Source of the DNA: Cepaea nemoralis
Lineage: Eukaryota; Mollusca; Gastropoda; Stylommatophora; Helicidae
Assembly (NCBI GenBank): GCA_014155875.1
Contig: JACEFZ010016149.1
Location: forward strand, 124,001 to 188,000
DNA: 64,000 bases
Direction of reading: 5' to 3'
Shown here: positions 31,203 to 42,044 of the stretch, in pieces
Numbering within the stretch: the stretch's first letter is position 1
How the letters are laid out: every line of letters begins with the position of its first letter
The notes under the pieces: generated by a model
Seen by the model: the letters and a program-made list of their open reading frames with translations, nothing else
The model's database searches: none
Told to the model about the DNA's origin: nothing
Made by a program: the position numbers and the translations under genes

Positions 31203-31465
31203 CATTTTAAATTGTTTGCATATCCTTTACAGGACATCGCTGTCAACATCAGCATCTTTCAGCTGGTTGTTGATTTCTTGGCAAGATTACGCTTAGTAGT
31301 TTGCCATTGATTTCTGAGCAACCGGCTCACATACCCCGTAAGTTACCGACGTGGTTAGAACCGCTACCGCTTCTCGCCGTCGTCACGTTACTTACGAGAG
31401 TATACGAGATTACGGAGAAAGTCGTGTAGCCTCTGGACCACGGAGTCCAGCCATTTGCCCATTAA
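31203..31465 (-). mobile_element. SINE S2 copy
   Basis: On the minus strand: GTGGTCCAGAGGCTACACG (A box), GCGGTTCTAACCACG (B box), AATGGCAAACTACTAAGCG and GATGTCCTGTAAAGGATATG at its 3' end. Confidence 0.8.
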
Positions 31466-31564
31466 CTCTAAATATGTGTCTGATCTCACGTCGCCCAGAG
31501 TGGCACTAGATGATGTGCGGTGTACTGTGACTTCCGCTTCCACGACAATCACATGATATTCAAG

Positions 31565-31742
31565 ATGTCAGACCGCGAAGAAGGTGATCCTAGCAGACGC
31601 TCTAAGTTGAACGGTTTGTCAAACCACGATAGAGACGATGGATTTGATAGGGATCTTGAAGAAACCCTGAACGCATTTCTTGCATCATCGTTGCTTTCTC
31701 CTGATGCTGAGAGCTTACAAGGCTTGAGCCAAGTCTCAGGAG
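31565..31742 (+). CDS. Exon 1 of a bublin (BBLN/UPF0184)-like gene
   Basis: A 59-codon exon starts MSDREEGDPSRRSKLNGLSN and ends with VSG and one base (phase 1) before GTACAT. The N-terminus is acidic and variable, as in the family, and not itself diagnostic. Pairing with exon 2 rests on strand, matching phase (G plus AA gives Glu-Tyr) and the lack of another donor nearby. An in-frame ATG 45 nt upstream is an alternative start. An ETS-like CTTCCG lies about 35 nt upstream of the ATG. Confidence 0.5.
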
Positions 31743-31879
31743 GTACATCATATAAAATAATTAAAATTATCATTTTTAAAATTTTTATTGAATTGTTTAT
31801 TGAATTGTTATTGTTAAAGATTAAAGAACAATTTGAAATTGTTTGCAATGTTCAGTACAGAATATATTTTATTTTAAAA

Positions 31880-32484
31880 CACAGAAGTCAGAGTCACAAA
31901 CTGTAAGTTGCAGTATTCACTGTCTAGCATATTTCGCTGCATCTCGTTAGGTATGGTGACGGGTCCAGTTGTCAGTTGGTTTTATTTATTATGCAAACAG
32001 AAAGAGTTTGTGTTAAATTTGAAATGTTTAATTGCTGTGTGGGGATAACATTTCATTTAACAAATTCTCTACATTCAAACAATACCTGTGACTGTGTGAA
32101 TGTGTTTTGAGTATTTTAGCATTATTAATTTATTCACTTCATATGATATGTAACTCAGCAGTGTACACCAGACGAAGGCATTAATTTATTCACTTAATTA
32201 GATATACTCAGCTGTATGCGCCAGATGAATTGCAGTGGAATATGCCAGGCAATAAATCATGCAGCATATTGTTTGTGGCTTCTATGTTTAAATTCACTAA
32301 GGAAATTCATTGTTTTGAAATACAGAGTAGAGTCAGACATTTATTTCACAAATCAGCCGAAAAGCTCACGTGCCCCCTTGATTACAAATGTTACAGGAGA
32401 GTATTAAAACTTCATTAGATGAAGAAGAAAAGAAACAAATCTATCCAACAAGAATTCAGTGTTGAAGAAGGTTGGTTATTCATC
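31880..32484. other. Intronic DNA without recognised features
   Basis: AT-rich. No repeat or frame I can support. Confidence 0.4.
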
Positions 32485-32760
32485 ATCATCAAGTGCCATG
32501 ATGGCTGGCGTAGGCGTTCATGACTCTCCACAGATCTCGGTCTTTGGTTTTCTGGATCAACTCTGCTGCTGATATTCTTTCATGTCACCGTCTCAATCCT
32601 TCCAGCATAATTTCTCTTGGTCTGCCTCTGCCTATCTTTCCCTCGATCTTTCCAGTTGTCACAATGTTCTCCAATGCCTTTTTCTCCTCACATGACCAAA
32701 GAAAGCTATTTGTTGCTTTCTTGTTGGTGTATGTAATGTTCTAGTTTCATTAGCCTCTTT
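32485..32760 (-). pseudogene. RTE-like LINE 3' fragment
   Basis: The minus strand encodes, with frame breaks, NIVTTGKIEGKIGRGRPREI and RDLWRVMNAYASHHGT, followed by ATGATGATGA. This is the typical C-terminal end of these LINEs. Confidence 0.7.
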
Positions 32761-32829
32761 CAGGCAGTCATTGGTTGGTTTTTAACACAAACAAATACAA
32801 AGGAAAATGAAATAGGCAATCTTACAAAC

Positions 32830-32880
32830 GACGGCCCCAAATTATTTAGTGTAAAATGCATCCCTTATAGGGCCTCATAA
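32830..32880 (-). repeat. Inverted copy of the 3' end of the LINE at 33336-37365
   Basis: The reverse complement contains TAAGGGATGCATTTTACACT and AAATAATTTGGGGC, matching 37325-37360 almost exactly. Confidence 0.75.
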
Positions 32881-32927
32881 GGTCATTTCTGGGGCAATGT
32901 ATTGTCAGTCACTTACGTTTGTATCGT

Positions 32928-33085
32928 CATCTGCTAGACCGATCAGTGGATACAATAAATGTTTCTGGGCCCGGAGGCCCCTCACTGTCGTCAGAGTGTA
33001 TATCCATATCTTGTAGTACCGACGACAGTGAGGACACTCCAGACCAAGAAACATTTATTGCATCCATCGATCAATCTAGCAGTCC
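32928..33085. repeat. Imperfect palindrome with ~60-bp arms
   Basis: The left arm (CTGCTAGACCGATC ... CCTCACTGTCGTC) and right arm (GACGACAGTGAGG ... GATCAATCTAGCAG) pair over about 60 bp with roughly ten mismatches and a loop of about 28 bp. CAATAAATGTTTC is a perfect block. Confidence 0.8.
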
Positions 33086-33335
33086 GCCACACACTGAACT
33101 GGAAGTGATCGCCAACACATTCAAGCTCGTTCCGATATGTATAATTTTTTTCCGAGCAGATATACTGATACAAGAGTTTAGAACATGTTTTCGGAAAGTA
33201 TTTACCAATTTTTTGCCATAATTTCCACATGTAACTGAAATATTTTTTGTAAGTATTTCCATTTTCTCAGTTCTATATTTTAGTTCGTAGTTCGTATTTT
33301 TTATTATATCAGCTGATGGAGTCAGGTCTTAGACA
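33086..33335. other. No recognised feature
   Basis: AT-rich spacer between the palindrome and the LINE 5'UTR. Confidence 0.35.
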
Positions 33336-36300
33336 GATATGACTGAGCTACCGTATGACAGTAGACGGTACTACCTGCTTTCTGTCAGCGCCGAATGTTG
33401 GGCGGCGCTTACCAAACCCGACACCCCACATTGTGCCAACAGCTTCGGGCGGAAGAGCGCAATTGGGAGGGTACTAGCCTTATCCTGGTGCGAGGAAATG
33501 CAACCCAAAGACAAAATAAGTCATGGCAGGGCAGACCAGGCCCTAAGCCTTGGTTGGCAGCTGGTCTAGGATCGAAGCTCCGACAGGCGGACAGTTAGAG
33601 CATTGCTTTGCTGATCCAGCAGCTTCTGCAGCTTGTCTTGTTCCAGATGTATAGGTGTTAACTTTCCTCTGGAGTGAACTAGGCAGGCCGAGAGAGGGAT
33701 CATGCTGCATGGGCAACACATGGTTTCTTTATTTTAGCCCAGGCTTTGTGCTATGGAGAGGCAATAACTCCATCCCTGGTCTTAACCGGTCTCGGAATCA
33801 AAGCGAGAGGCAACTGTTACGGGTTATAAGTCCTTGTCAGTTGGCGTAGACATGGGGCGCCACGCGTTGCCTCTGACGGTGGGAGACACCTACAGGTGTC
33901 ACTGATCAGCTACCGCCCGCCTCAAGCTGGGCAGCCCCCGGCCAATTGGGTGCTGATCCGCCACAGCCTGCCTGCTTCAATGGGTGCTTGGGGCTAGGAC
34001 AAAATCTGAATCGCAGGCTGTAAAACCAATGCACCAGGTACTAATAAAAAGAATAATAGAAACCTCAAGCTACGGCTTGCAACCTGGAACGTGAGAACCA
34101 TGTGTCCAGGATTTTCCACTGACTTGACAAATATTGACGATGTGAGAAAAACGGCTGTGATTGATGCTGAACTCAATCGTCTTAACATTGATATTGCTGG
34201 CCTGCAGGAGACTCGCCTCGCTGAGGAAGGGTCACTCAGGGAAAACAATTACACCTTTTTTTGGAAGGGAAGAGGGCAGGCAGAAAAAAGGCAACACGGT
34301 GTGGGCTTTGCAGTGAAGAATTCGCTACTGGGAATGATTGATATCCCAGCTGGAGGTAATGAAAGATTATTATCACTGCGCTTGGCAACCTCTTGTGGAT
34401 TTGCCACCATTCTCACTGCATATGCACCGACACTCACTTCCTCTGATGATGTGAAAGATACGTTCTATGAGCAGCTAGACTCTGCGATCAAGGCAGTTCC
34501 AAAATCCGACTACATTTATATGCTCGGTGATTTCAATGCTCGTGTGGGCAAGGACTCGAGTTCATGGCCAGTGTGCCTTGGAAAATACAACATCGGTCGC
34601 ATGAATGATAATGGGCAAAGGCTGCTGGAGCATTGCACTAGAAATGACCTATGTATTACAAACTCCTTTTTTAAAACAAAAGAGATGCATAAGGTCACAT
34701 GGAAACATCCAAGATCCGGCCATTGGCATCAGCTGGACTTCATTATCACACGGAGACAACATCTGAACCATACATCATTAACTCGAAGTTACCACAGTGC
34801 TGACTGTGATACAGATCATTCTTTGGTTGTTGCAAGGGTTAGACTGAGACCAAAGAGAATCTACACAGCTAAACACAAGTCTAGCCCCAGGATTAATATT
34901 ATTAACACTCACGATCCTGGAAAGTGCTTTGAATTTCAACAGCAACTTGAGGACGCTTTCAATGATACATCAGAAAATTGTATAGTAAATGATAAATGGA
35001 GTAAACTTAAGGAAACTATTTATAAAACAGCGGTAGGGGTTTACGGCACTGTGGATCATAAGAGGCAGGACTGGTTTGCGGCAAACAGCCAGATACTGCA
35101 GCCCTTGATTGATAAAAAGAAGATAGCTCTCTTAAGAAACAAGGAAAGACCAACGCGTAACACTCTGAGTGAGCTGAAGCAAGCGAGGAAGGATGTACAA
35201 AAGGCTGCCAGGCAGTGTGCGAATGACTATTGGATCAAGTTATGTGAGTCCATTCAAATCGCAAGTGATAAGGGAAACATCAGAAGCATGTATGAAGGGA
35301 TAAAGAAAGCCTGTGGTCCAATGATCAAAAGAAGTGCACCGCTGAAAACCTTGACTGGAGAAATCATCACTGATAAGAAACAGCAGATGGATAGATGGGT
35401 CGAGCACTATTTAGAGCTTTACTCAAGTGAGACCAAGCTGGCGGATGATGCCCTCAACGCCATAGAGGCCCTGCCAACTCTTGACCACCTGGACACACTT
35501 CCCACTATAACAGAAGTTAAGTGTGCTATAAATGAGCTTGCATCTGGCAAGGCTCCAGGTAAGGATGGGATTCCAATAGAGGTGATCAGTAGTGGGCAAG
35601 ACACCCTCGCTCTACAGATCCACCAGCTAATAGAGCTATGCTGGCGAGAAGGACAAGTCCCACAGGATTTCAAAGATTCAAACATCATAACGCTGTACAA
35701 GAACAAGGGAGATCGGAGCGACTGCAACAACTATAGGGGTATCTCACTTCTGTGTATTGTTGGGAAAGTATTTGCCAGAATTGTCCTGCGCAGACTTCAA
35801 GTCCTGGGAGATCAAGTCTACCCCGAATCACAGTGCGGCTTCCGTCAGAACCGGTCTACCATTGATATGATATTCTCATTGCGACAGATGCAAGAAAAAT
35901 GCCGGGAACAAAATCAGCCACTGTTTATTGCCTTCATCGACCTCACAAAGGCATTCGATTTGGTCAGTCGTGAGGGTCTGTTCAAAGCACTAAAGAAGAT
36001 TGGCTGTCCACCAACTCTTCTGTCCATTGTGGAATCGTTCCACACAGGCATGAAGGGTATAATCAAGTTTGATGGCTCAACTTCAGAAGAGTTTGAAATC
36101 AAGAGTGGAGTTAAGCAAGGTTGTGTACTAGCCCCCACCCTCTTTGGGATATACTTTTCACTTCTACTGAAATATGCCTTTCGTGATCAGGATGACGGTA
36201 TATACATTCACTCACGCTCAGATGGTGGCCTCTATAATGCTCAGAGATTGAAGGCCAAGACCAAAATTAGCAGGGTACTAATCAGAGAGTTGCTTTTTGC

Positions 36301-37365
36301 GGATGATGCTGCGATTACGACCCACTCTGAGGAAGAATTACAACATCTACTATCTGCATTCTCCAATGCTTGTTCTGAATTTGGTTTAACAATTAACAAA
36401 AAGAAGACACAGATTATGTCACAAGGTGCACATGGTGTACCATCAATCTTTATTGACGACGCCGAACTGGAGATAGTAGACCATTTTACATATCTTGGAT
36501 CAGAGGTAAATAGCAAATTATCCCTCGATCAGGAAATCAACATCAGGATTGGCAAGGCAGCAACAACAATGAACATGTTAGCAAAAAGAGTCTGGGAGAA
36601 CAGGAAGCTTACTGCCAAAACAAAAGTCCTCGTCTACCAAGCCTGTGTCCTTAGTACTCTTCTTTATGGCAGTGAAACCTGGACAACTTACTCACGCCAA
36701 GAGAAACGTTTAAACAGCTTTCATATGCGGTGTCTGCGAAGAATACTTGGTATTAAGTGGCAAGACAAAATCACAAATACTGAAGTATTGGAAAGATCAG
36801 GTTGTGTGACGGTGTATTCCATGCTCAGTCTTCGTAGACTTAGATGGATAGGACACGTTAGGAGGATGGATGATGGTAGAATATCAAAGGACATCTTTTT
36901 TGGTGAATTACAGACGGGTAGGAGATCTCAGGGTCGGCCTCTACTACGATACAAAGATGTGTGTAAGCGGGACATGATTGATACAGGCATTGATAATGCA
37001 CAATGGGAGCACGTCGTCGCTGAACGTGTTGCATGGAGGGCAACTATCAGAAATGGAATAAAGACAAAGGAGAAAATGATTGCAGATAAAGCACACACAG
37101 AGCGTGAGAGACGTAAGATGGTGCAAAATGGTGGAAATGACCATGTTTTCACATGCACCTACTGTGGGCAAACATTTGCAGCAAGAATTGGCCTTACCAG
37201 CCACACTCGCCACCGCCATGGATCGTAGTTATTGCCATATGACAGTTATTAAGCCTTTTTGAAGCACAATGTACCAAACTATCGTCTGTCAAGGCGGAAA
37301 GGTGCCAATGTATGATGAGTCCCTGTAAGGGATGCATTTTACACTAAATAATTTGGGGCTGTCGT
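33336..37365 (+). mobile_element. Full-length or nearly full-length non-LTR retrotransposon in the BBLN-like intron
   Basis: About 0.7 kb of GC-rich 5'UTR, one uninterrupted ORF and a short 3'UTR ending around TTTGGGGCTGTCGTTC. Boundaries are approximate, and no target-site duplication was identified. Confidence 0.7.
34010..37228 (+). CDS. LINE polyprotein: APE endonuclease, reverse transcriptase, C-terminal C2H2 finger
   Basis: The open frame begins after a stop at 34007. No ATG precedes LATWNVRTM, the conserved endonuclease start, so the first usable ATG is at 34100 or initiation is atypical. Endonuclease motifs: AGLQETRL, LGDFNARVGKD and DTDHSLV. RT motifs: ASGKAPGKDGIPIEV, GISLLCIVGKVFARI, QCGFRQNRSTIDMIF, FIDLTKAFDLV, SGVKQGCVLAPTLFGIYFS and LLFADDAAI, then RRLRWIGHVRRMDDGRI. 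The C-terminus has CTYCGQTFAARIGLTSHTRH, a C2H2 finger with its final His in place. No stop or frameshift interrupts over 1,000 codons, so it may be young. The clade (RTE/Jockey-like) is not settled. Confidence 0.85.
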   Translation: MAGCKTNAPGTNKKNNRNLKLRLATWNVRTMCPGFSTDLTNIDDVRKTAVIDAELNRLNIDIAGLQETRLAEEGSLRENNYTFFWKGRGQAEKRQHGVGFAVKNSLLGMIDIPAGGNERLLSLRLATSCGFATILTAYAPTLTSSDDVKDTFYEQLDSAIKAVPKSDYIYMLGDFNARVGKDSSSWPVCLGKYNIGRMNDNGQRLLEHCTRNDLCITNSFFKTKEMHKVTWKHPRSGHWHQLDFIITRRQHLNHTSLTRSYHSADCDTDHSLVVARVRLRPKRIYTAKHKSSPRINIINTHDPGKCFEFQQQLEDAFNDTSENCIVNDKWSKLKETIYKTAVGVYGTVDHKRQDWFAANSQILQPLIDKKKIALLRNKERPTRNTLSELKQARKDVQKAARQCANDYWIKLCESIQIASDKGNIRSMYEGIKKACGPMIKRSAPLKTLTGEIITDKKQQMDRWVEHYLELYSSETKLADDALNAIEALPTLDHLDTLPTITEVKCAINELASGKAPGKDGIPIEVISSGQDTLALQIHQLIELCWREGQVPQDFKDSNIITLYKNKGDRSDCNNYRGISLLCIVGKVFARIVLRRLQVLGDQVYPESQCGFRQNRSTIDMIFSLRQMQEKCREQNQPLFIAFIDLTKAFDLVSREGLFKALKKIGCPPTLLSIVESFHTGMKGIIKFDGSTSEEFEIKSGVKQGCVLAPTLFGIYFSLLLKYAFRDQDDGIYIHSRSDGGLYNAQRLKAKTKISRVLIRELLFADDAAITTHSEEELQHLLSAFSNACSEFGLTINKKKTQIMSQGAHGVPSIFIDDAELEIVDHFTYLGSEVNSKLSLDQEINIRIGKAATTMNMLAKRVWENRKLTAKTKVLVYQACVLSTLLYGSETWTTYSRQEKRLNSFHMRCLRRILGIKWQDKITNTEVLERSGCVTVYSMLSLRRLRWIGHVRRMDDGRISKDIFFGELQTGRRSQGRPLLRYKDVCKRDMIDTGIDNAQWEHVVAERVAWRATIRNGIKTKEKMIADKAHTERERRKMVQNGGNDHVFTCTYCGQTFAARIGLTSHTRHRHGS

Positions 37366-37523
37366 TCAGAGAATTGCAGTGAAATATTATAGATTAAGTA
37401 AAACTGAAAAGGTCACTATGGAGGGATGTGTCGGAGAAAGTGAAGGCCACAGCTTAGATGCATTCAAGATGTGATAGATAATTTACACTGATAACAGCAG
37501 AGGTAAGACATTTGAATTGTTAA

Positions 37524-37813
37524 AATCAGCATGGCTGAATGGATAAAGCTCTCATTGTTAAACAATCAGGTGCTGAGGTGGCAGGTTCAACCTCAACACC
37601 GGTCAGTTGGACTAAAATGTTGACTTCTCATCCTTGACTTGAGAACCTAAATTACAAGTACCTCAGAAATTGGAGTGGGTTTACCTGATGGTGAGGGACA
37701 CTGGTTATAGGGAAAGCTAAACTACATGCAAACATCAGTCCAGTGCACTAAAATTAGTAGCATGTGTATGGACTATGCTTGATTTCAAAGCGAGCCAACA
37801 ACAAAAAACAAAT
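37524..37813 (+). mobile_element. SINE S1, copy 2
   Basis: Head ATCAGCATGGCTGAATGGAT with B box AGGTTCAACC, core GTCAGTTGGACTAAAATGTT and GAGGGACACTGGTTATAGGG, and tail CAAAGCGAGCCAACAA. Confidence 0.8.
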
Positions 37814-37831
37814 CTAGCCATTCATTTGTCA

Positions 37832-37890
37832 TGCTGACAACATTGCAGATTTAGATGGTAAATTTCAAGCAAATGTAAGAAGAAAAAAAA
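37832..37890 (+). repeat. RNase-H LINE 3' end remnant
   Basis: ACATTGCAGATTTAGATGG then TTTCAAGCAAATGTAAGAAG and an A run match the 3' end at 17990-18040. Confidence 0.6.
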
Positions 37891-38094
37891 TGTGTTATGC
37901 TAATTGTTATTTTCAGAAAACATGACAGTTAAGTCCCTGGTTGTTACTGGCACCTTGTCATTTTGACAGGTGATAGTTTGTTACATTGTGTTAGAAAAAA
38001 GGCGTAATAACTAAAACCCTTGGCTGGGACCAGAGATGGAGTTATACCTCTCCACAGCACGAAGCCCGGGCTAAGTTGTAGAAATCTTGTATGA

Positions 38095-38097
<3 letters not shown>

Positions 38098-38175
<78 letters not shown>

Positions 38176-38250
38176 TCTCCCCCCCCCCCCCCTCTCCCCG
38201 CCTCTCCTCCCCCCGCCCCTCCCCCCCCCCCCCCCCCCCCCCCCCCCCCG

Positions 38251-38332
<82 letters not shown>

Positions 38333-38344
38333 GTCTGTCTGTCT
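38098..38344. repeat. (CT)n and (C)n microsatellite
   Basis: Two long CT tracts flank C-rich blocks, ending in four GTCT units. Confidence 0.95.
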
Positions 38345-38522
38345 AGTTTACTCCACAGGAAAAGTAACACCAATACATCTGGAACAAGACAAGCTGCAGA
38401 AGCTTCCGGATTAGCAAAGCAATGCTCAAACTCCTAAGTTATGTCCCTGGATATTAAGCTTCATATTGATATTAAATTTTTCCAGTGTTTAATTATTGTT
38501 TGTTTAAATATCTTAATTACAG

Positions 38523-38809
38523 AATACACATCCCTGAACAACACCATAGATGAGCTGAACAGATACTTGGACAGGTGGGATGAAAGGCACGATCAGCTGA
38601 GGGCACATATCAGAGAGGCCATTAGGGCCAATGAAGAGGAGAATGAGTGTGAGGAGGAGGAGGAGGAGGAGAGTGAAGACAAGGGAGCCAGTAATGTTGT
38701 CAGAACGAGTGATAGTGCAAGAAATGACGATGAACAAGCTGAGTCTAAGGAGGATGAATCTGCAAAAAAGGAGGAACAGTCTCTGAATGAGAATGATAGG
38801 AGTATATGA
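38523..38809 (+). CDS. Terminal exon of the bublin (BBLN/UPF0184)-like gene
   Basis: The acceptor TTAATTACAG precedes EYTSLNNTIDELNRYLDRWD, then ERHDQLRAHIREAIRANEEE, an acidic run and a stop at 38807-38809. The EY..LN..ID.LN..LD...ER.D.L.A...E pattern is the coiled-coil core of BBLN, a small intermediate-filament regulator (about 80 residues in vertebrates). The acidic tail of about 50 residues is longer than usual. It would be about 154 residues with exon 1. The core match is good but short. An unrelated small coiled-coil protein is the alternative. Confidence 0.6.
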
Positions 38810-39149
38810 AAATAACTAGTGATTCAGAATTTTGTTGATGTACATATATATGTTAATATGTAGTCGGATATAATGCGTACATGGAATATAAAGTGTTATC
38901 TGTTTTAATCAAGTGTGTATTTAAAAATATATGTGCTTAGCTAGAAACAAGCCAAAAAAAATATGATAAAAAAAAAACTAATAAGCAAAGTGGAAGAAAG
39001 ATGACCACAACATAACACAGATGGTGAGTTTCATGAACAGTCCAGACTAAACTATATCATCATACTTAGGAATTGACCACAACAGAATGAGATACCATTT
39101 GCATACTAAGTTCAGAATATGCCACACCAATTTCTGCCTGCTTCATCAT
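38810..39149 (+). other. 3'UTR and downstream DNA
   Basis: An AT-rich 3' region with AATATAAAG near 38886 as a possible weak poly(A) signal. Nothing else recognised. Confidence 0.4.
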
Positions 39150-39340
39150 CGTCATGTGCCGTGCCGATAAGTACGCAGTCATGGCCGCCATCTCGCACAA
39201 TCACCAGAGGTGTGGATCAGCTCTGTGTTTTTGAATAGGCCATATGGCCAAGCCATCAAGATATTTACTTCTCTGCCCTCCCCTTATTATTTTTCAATCA
39301 GTCTTGCCAGTTGTCACCAAGTTCTTGCAATTGCTCCCTC
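39150..39340 (-). pseudogene. RTE-like LINE 3' end fragment
   Basis: The GTGCCGTGCCGATAAG start and CTTGCCAGTTGTCACCAAG end are shared with 46193-46370 and the reverse of 41580-41790. Confidence 0.6.
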
Positions 39341-39464
39341 CTCAGGAACCCTCATGCTCAAGATGTCTATCTGCAGGTGAAACAAATGACACATATAGGA
39401 GAGTTTATTTGGAATTCCAGAAGTACCATCTAATTGAGTGATGAGTAGTTGAGTTGAGTCAAGA

Positions 39465-39830
39465 ACAGACATCACAGCACTAAGGCCATTCCCATAAGCG
39501 CTCCGTCCTCATTTTCAACAAACAGCAGAGTCCCAATGCTAATGGTACCAGCTGTAGTTTGATTATGTATCTATCTGGCTTTTTCTTGGAACAGTGAGTG
39601 TCGGCCAGATCCTCTAGTCACTCGCCGCTGCACGGCTCTTTCCAGGCAATGATGGTGCATCTGTTCTTCCACGCTATAAACATCACCCCAAATGACATCT
39701 GGCTTACCGTGCACCACAAATCTCACCCAGTGGTGGTGCAGATCCAGCCAATTTGCCCACCTGCCCATTTCCCACCACACAAACATGTCTTGGGGAAAAG
39801 ATCAAACGGATACTCCCTATAAAGAGTGAT
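39465..39830 (-). pseudogene. RNH2 LINE C-terminal fragment
   Basis: The minus strand keeps DVYSVEEQMHHHCLERAVQ, RRVTRGSGRHSLF and a degraded CCDVGS tail near 39470. Frame breaks are present. Confidence 0.7.
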
Positions 39831-39904
39831 GATTAATGAACATTGAAGCGGGAGGAGAAAATGAAATAGTATTAGCAGCAACTGTAGGTCAAGGAGGAGG
39901 AGGA

Positions 39905-40236
39905 GGATGTGAATAACGTGCTAGTTATTCCCGCTGTATTTATTTGAGAAGAAGAAAGAGGAGGAGAAAGATGTGAACAGTATGTAGTGATTTTCCTTCA
40001 GTGTTTATTTCAGAAGAAAAGAGGATGAGAAAAAAGATGTGGACAACATGTTAGTGATTTTACTTGAGTGTAAATTTCAGAAGAGGAAGCAGAAGAGAGG
40101 AGAATAAATATGTGGACAACATGTTGATATTTCATGAGTGTTTATTTCAGAAGAAGAAGGAGAAAGGAGAGGAGAGAAAGTATGTGGATCGCATGTTAGT
40201 GGTATTCATGCAGTGTTTATTTCAGAAGAAGACTGG
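39905..40236. repeat. Tandem repeat, ~70-bp unit, 5 copies
   Basis: Units run from ATGTGGACAACATG through GTTTATTTCAGAAGAAGAAG to a purine-rich end, with variable length. Confidence 0.75.
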
Positions 40237-40296
40237 AGTTTCACATTGGGCACTGACTACTAACTACATGTGATAAAAACTTCAACACTTTCAGTT

Positions 40297-40396
40297 TCAT
40301 TCATTCATTCATTCATTCATTCATTCATTCATTCATTCATTCATTCATTCATTCATTCATTCATTCATTCATTCATTCATTCATTCATTCATTCAG
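40297..40396. repeat. (ATTC)n microsatellite
   Basis: About 25 perfect ATTC units. Confidence 0.95.
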
Positions 40397-40589
40397 TAGC
40401 ATGATCCTTGCAGAACTTCGCTCAAATAGCAACCGTCCGGAAAGCTTCTCAGTCATGGATGCATTTGTTCTTTTCTATATCCAAGATATTTTTAGAACCC
40501 TTCTATAACATTTATATTCAAAGGCATTTATGCACAGTTCAGCTTGTTTAGTAAGTGTTCAGGTCTTACAGGCTTATGTTGCAATGGGA

Positions 40590-41500
40590 AAGTGGTAAGC
40601 TCTTAAAAATCTAATTTTTGTAGTTCTGTCTGTCACCCTCCGTAATTTATTCAGTTCTTTTAGTTTTTTAAAAGCAGGAGATATTCATCTTTTAATTTCC
40701 TTCACCATTGTGTCACCATTGTTGGTAATTAATAACCCAAGATATTCAAAATTTTCCACCACCTCCAATTTTTCTTCAGTAATATATATTTCTTTCTCCA
40801 TATTAGTTTTATCTGTATACATTATCTTTGTTTTTGCTATGTTAAGATATAAGTTGTGATTTACACTTTTCTTTTGGGTTGAGGTTATTAGTTTTTCTAT
40901 ACCTTTCTGTGATGTAGATAATAATACTATATCATCAGCATATCGAATCTCTGGTATTTCATGACCACCGATATTTAAGGCATCATAGTGCTCCTCAGTT
41001 ATATTATCTCTGACATTTCTCATTATATTTTTGGTGTACAGGTTAAATAAATAAGGGGATGTCAAACAAATCTTATGTCATATTTTTTAACCATTGCTTT
41101 TTGGTATAGATAGAGCATTTTTATGTGTTGTACTACATGTGATGGAAAGCTAATTTTCCTCATGATTTCTCAAAGTTTCTGATGCTGTACACAGTCAAAT
41201 GCCATTGTATAATCCACAAAACATGAGAATAGGTTTACATTAAATTCTCTGCACTTCTCAATTATTAATTGCATATTGAGTATGTGATCTCTAGTTCTTT
41301 TTCCTTGTCTCAATCTGGCTTGAACAACGTTAATATCTTCTACCATTGTCTTACGAAGTCTTCCCATTATGATTTTTAGTAGAATTTTACTTGTATGACT
41401 GATCAGGGCAATAGTTGGTGCATAATTTCAGGTTGCCCTTATTTGGTATTGGAAGGAAGATAGTTCTCTTCCAATCTTTTTGCCATATACCATATTTCCA
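40590..41500 (-). pseudogene. RTE/Jockey-like reverse transcriptase fragment
   Basis: Reading leftward: QARLRQGKRTRDHILNMQ, FSCFVDYTMAFDCVQH (first RT Asp), SPYLFNLYTKNIM, EIRYADDIVLLS (YADD intact), NFEYLGLLITNNGDTMVKEI. Frame breaks occur near 41070-41170. The same C-terminal block recurs at 58030-58250. Confidence 0.8.
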
Positions 41501-41507
41501 TACCAAG

Positions 41508-41800
41508 TCCTACAAAAAACAAATGAAAATCGTAAACTGATTGAGAAATTAGATGTAGACAGTCACAATTTGGTGGTCATGTTATGAGAAGAAATACATG
41601 GAATAACTTGATAACAACTGGCAAGATCGAGGGGAAGAGAACAAAGGGAGGGCAGAGAAGTAAATACCTGGATGGCTTGGCCACGTAGCATGATTGAGAC
41701 AAGAACACTGAGCTGATCCACGACTCTGATGATTGAGTGAGATGGCGAAACATGACCGCGCACGCTTATCGACATGGCACATGATGATGATGATATATCC
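41508..41800 (+). pseudogene. LINE 3' end fragment
   Basis: Degraded KTNENRKLIEKLDVDSHN frame, then TGGCAAGATCGAGGGGAAGA and GGCACATGATGATGATGA, the 3' end of the family seen at 47620-48180. Confidence 0.65.
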
Positions 41801-41804
41801 ATAT

Positions 41805-41995
41805 CTTGTCTGGTTGAGCCAGGGTAAAATGGGTACCTGGAAACATCTTGGGAAATAAAGTCGGTGAGCGTGACACTGACCACATCACCGCCAGCGTGCC
41901 GATTGGACAAAAATATGAGTCTAGCACCATATGCTCAGGGCACTTTAGGCACGTAAGAGGGTCCTTGACTTGTTTGTAAATGTAGGTGAGATTTA
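41805..41995 (+). repeat. SINE-like 3' block containing a single GGTACCTGGAAA module
   Basis: AAAATGGGTACCTGGAAACA here is the single-copy form of the unit that is tandemly amplified at 44186-45607. Confidence 0.6.
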
Positions 41996-42044
41996 GGTGT
42001 TAAGTGTCCCTGTGGCACAAAATGAAATACAGGTGTATTGCTTG

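Noticed and set aside
38087..38437. Ser/Leu-rich and Arg/Glu-rich frames
   Set aside because: They are translations of a (CT)n microsatellite.
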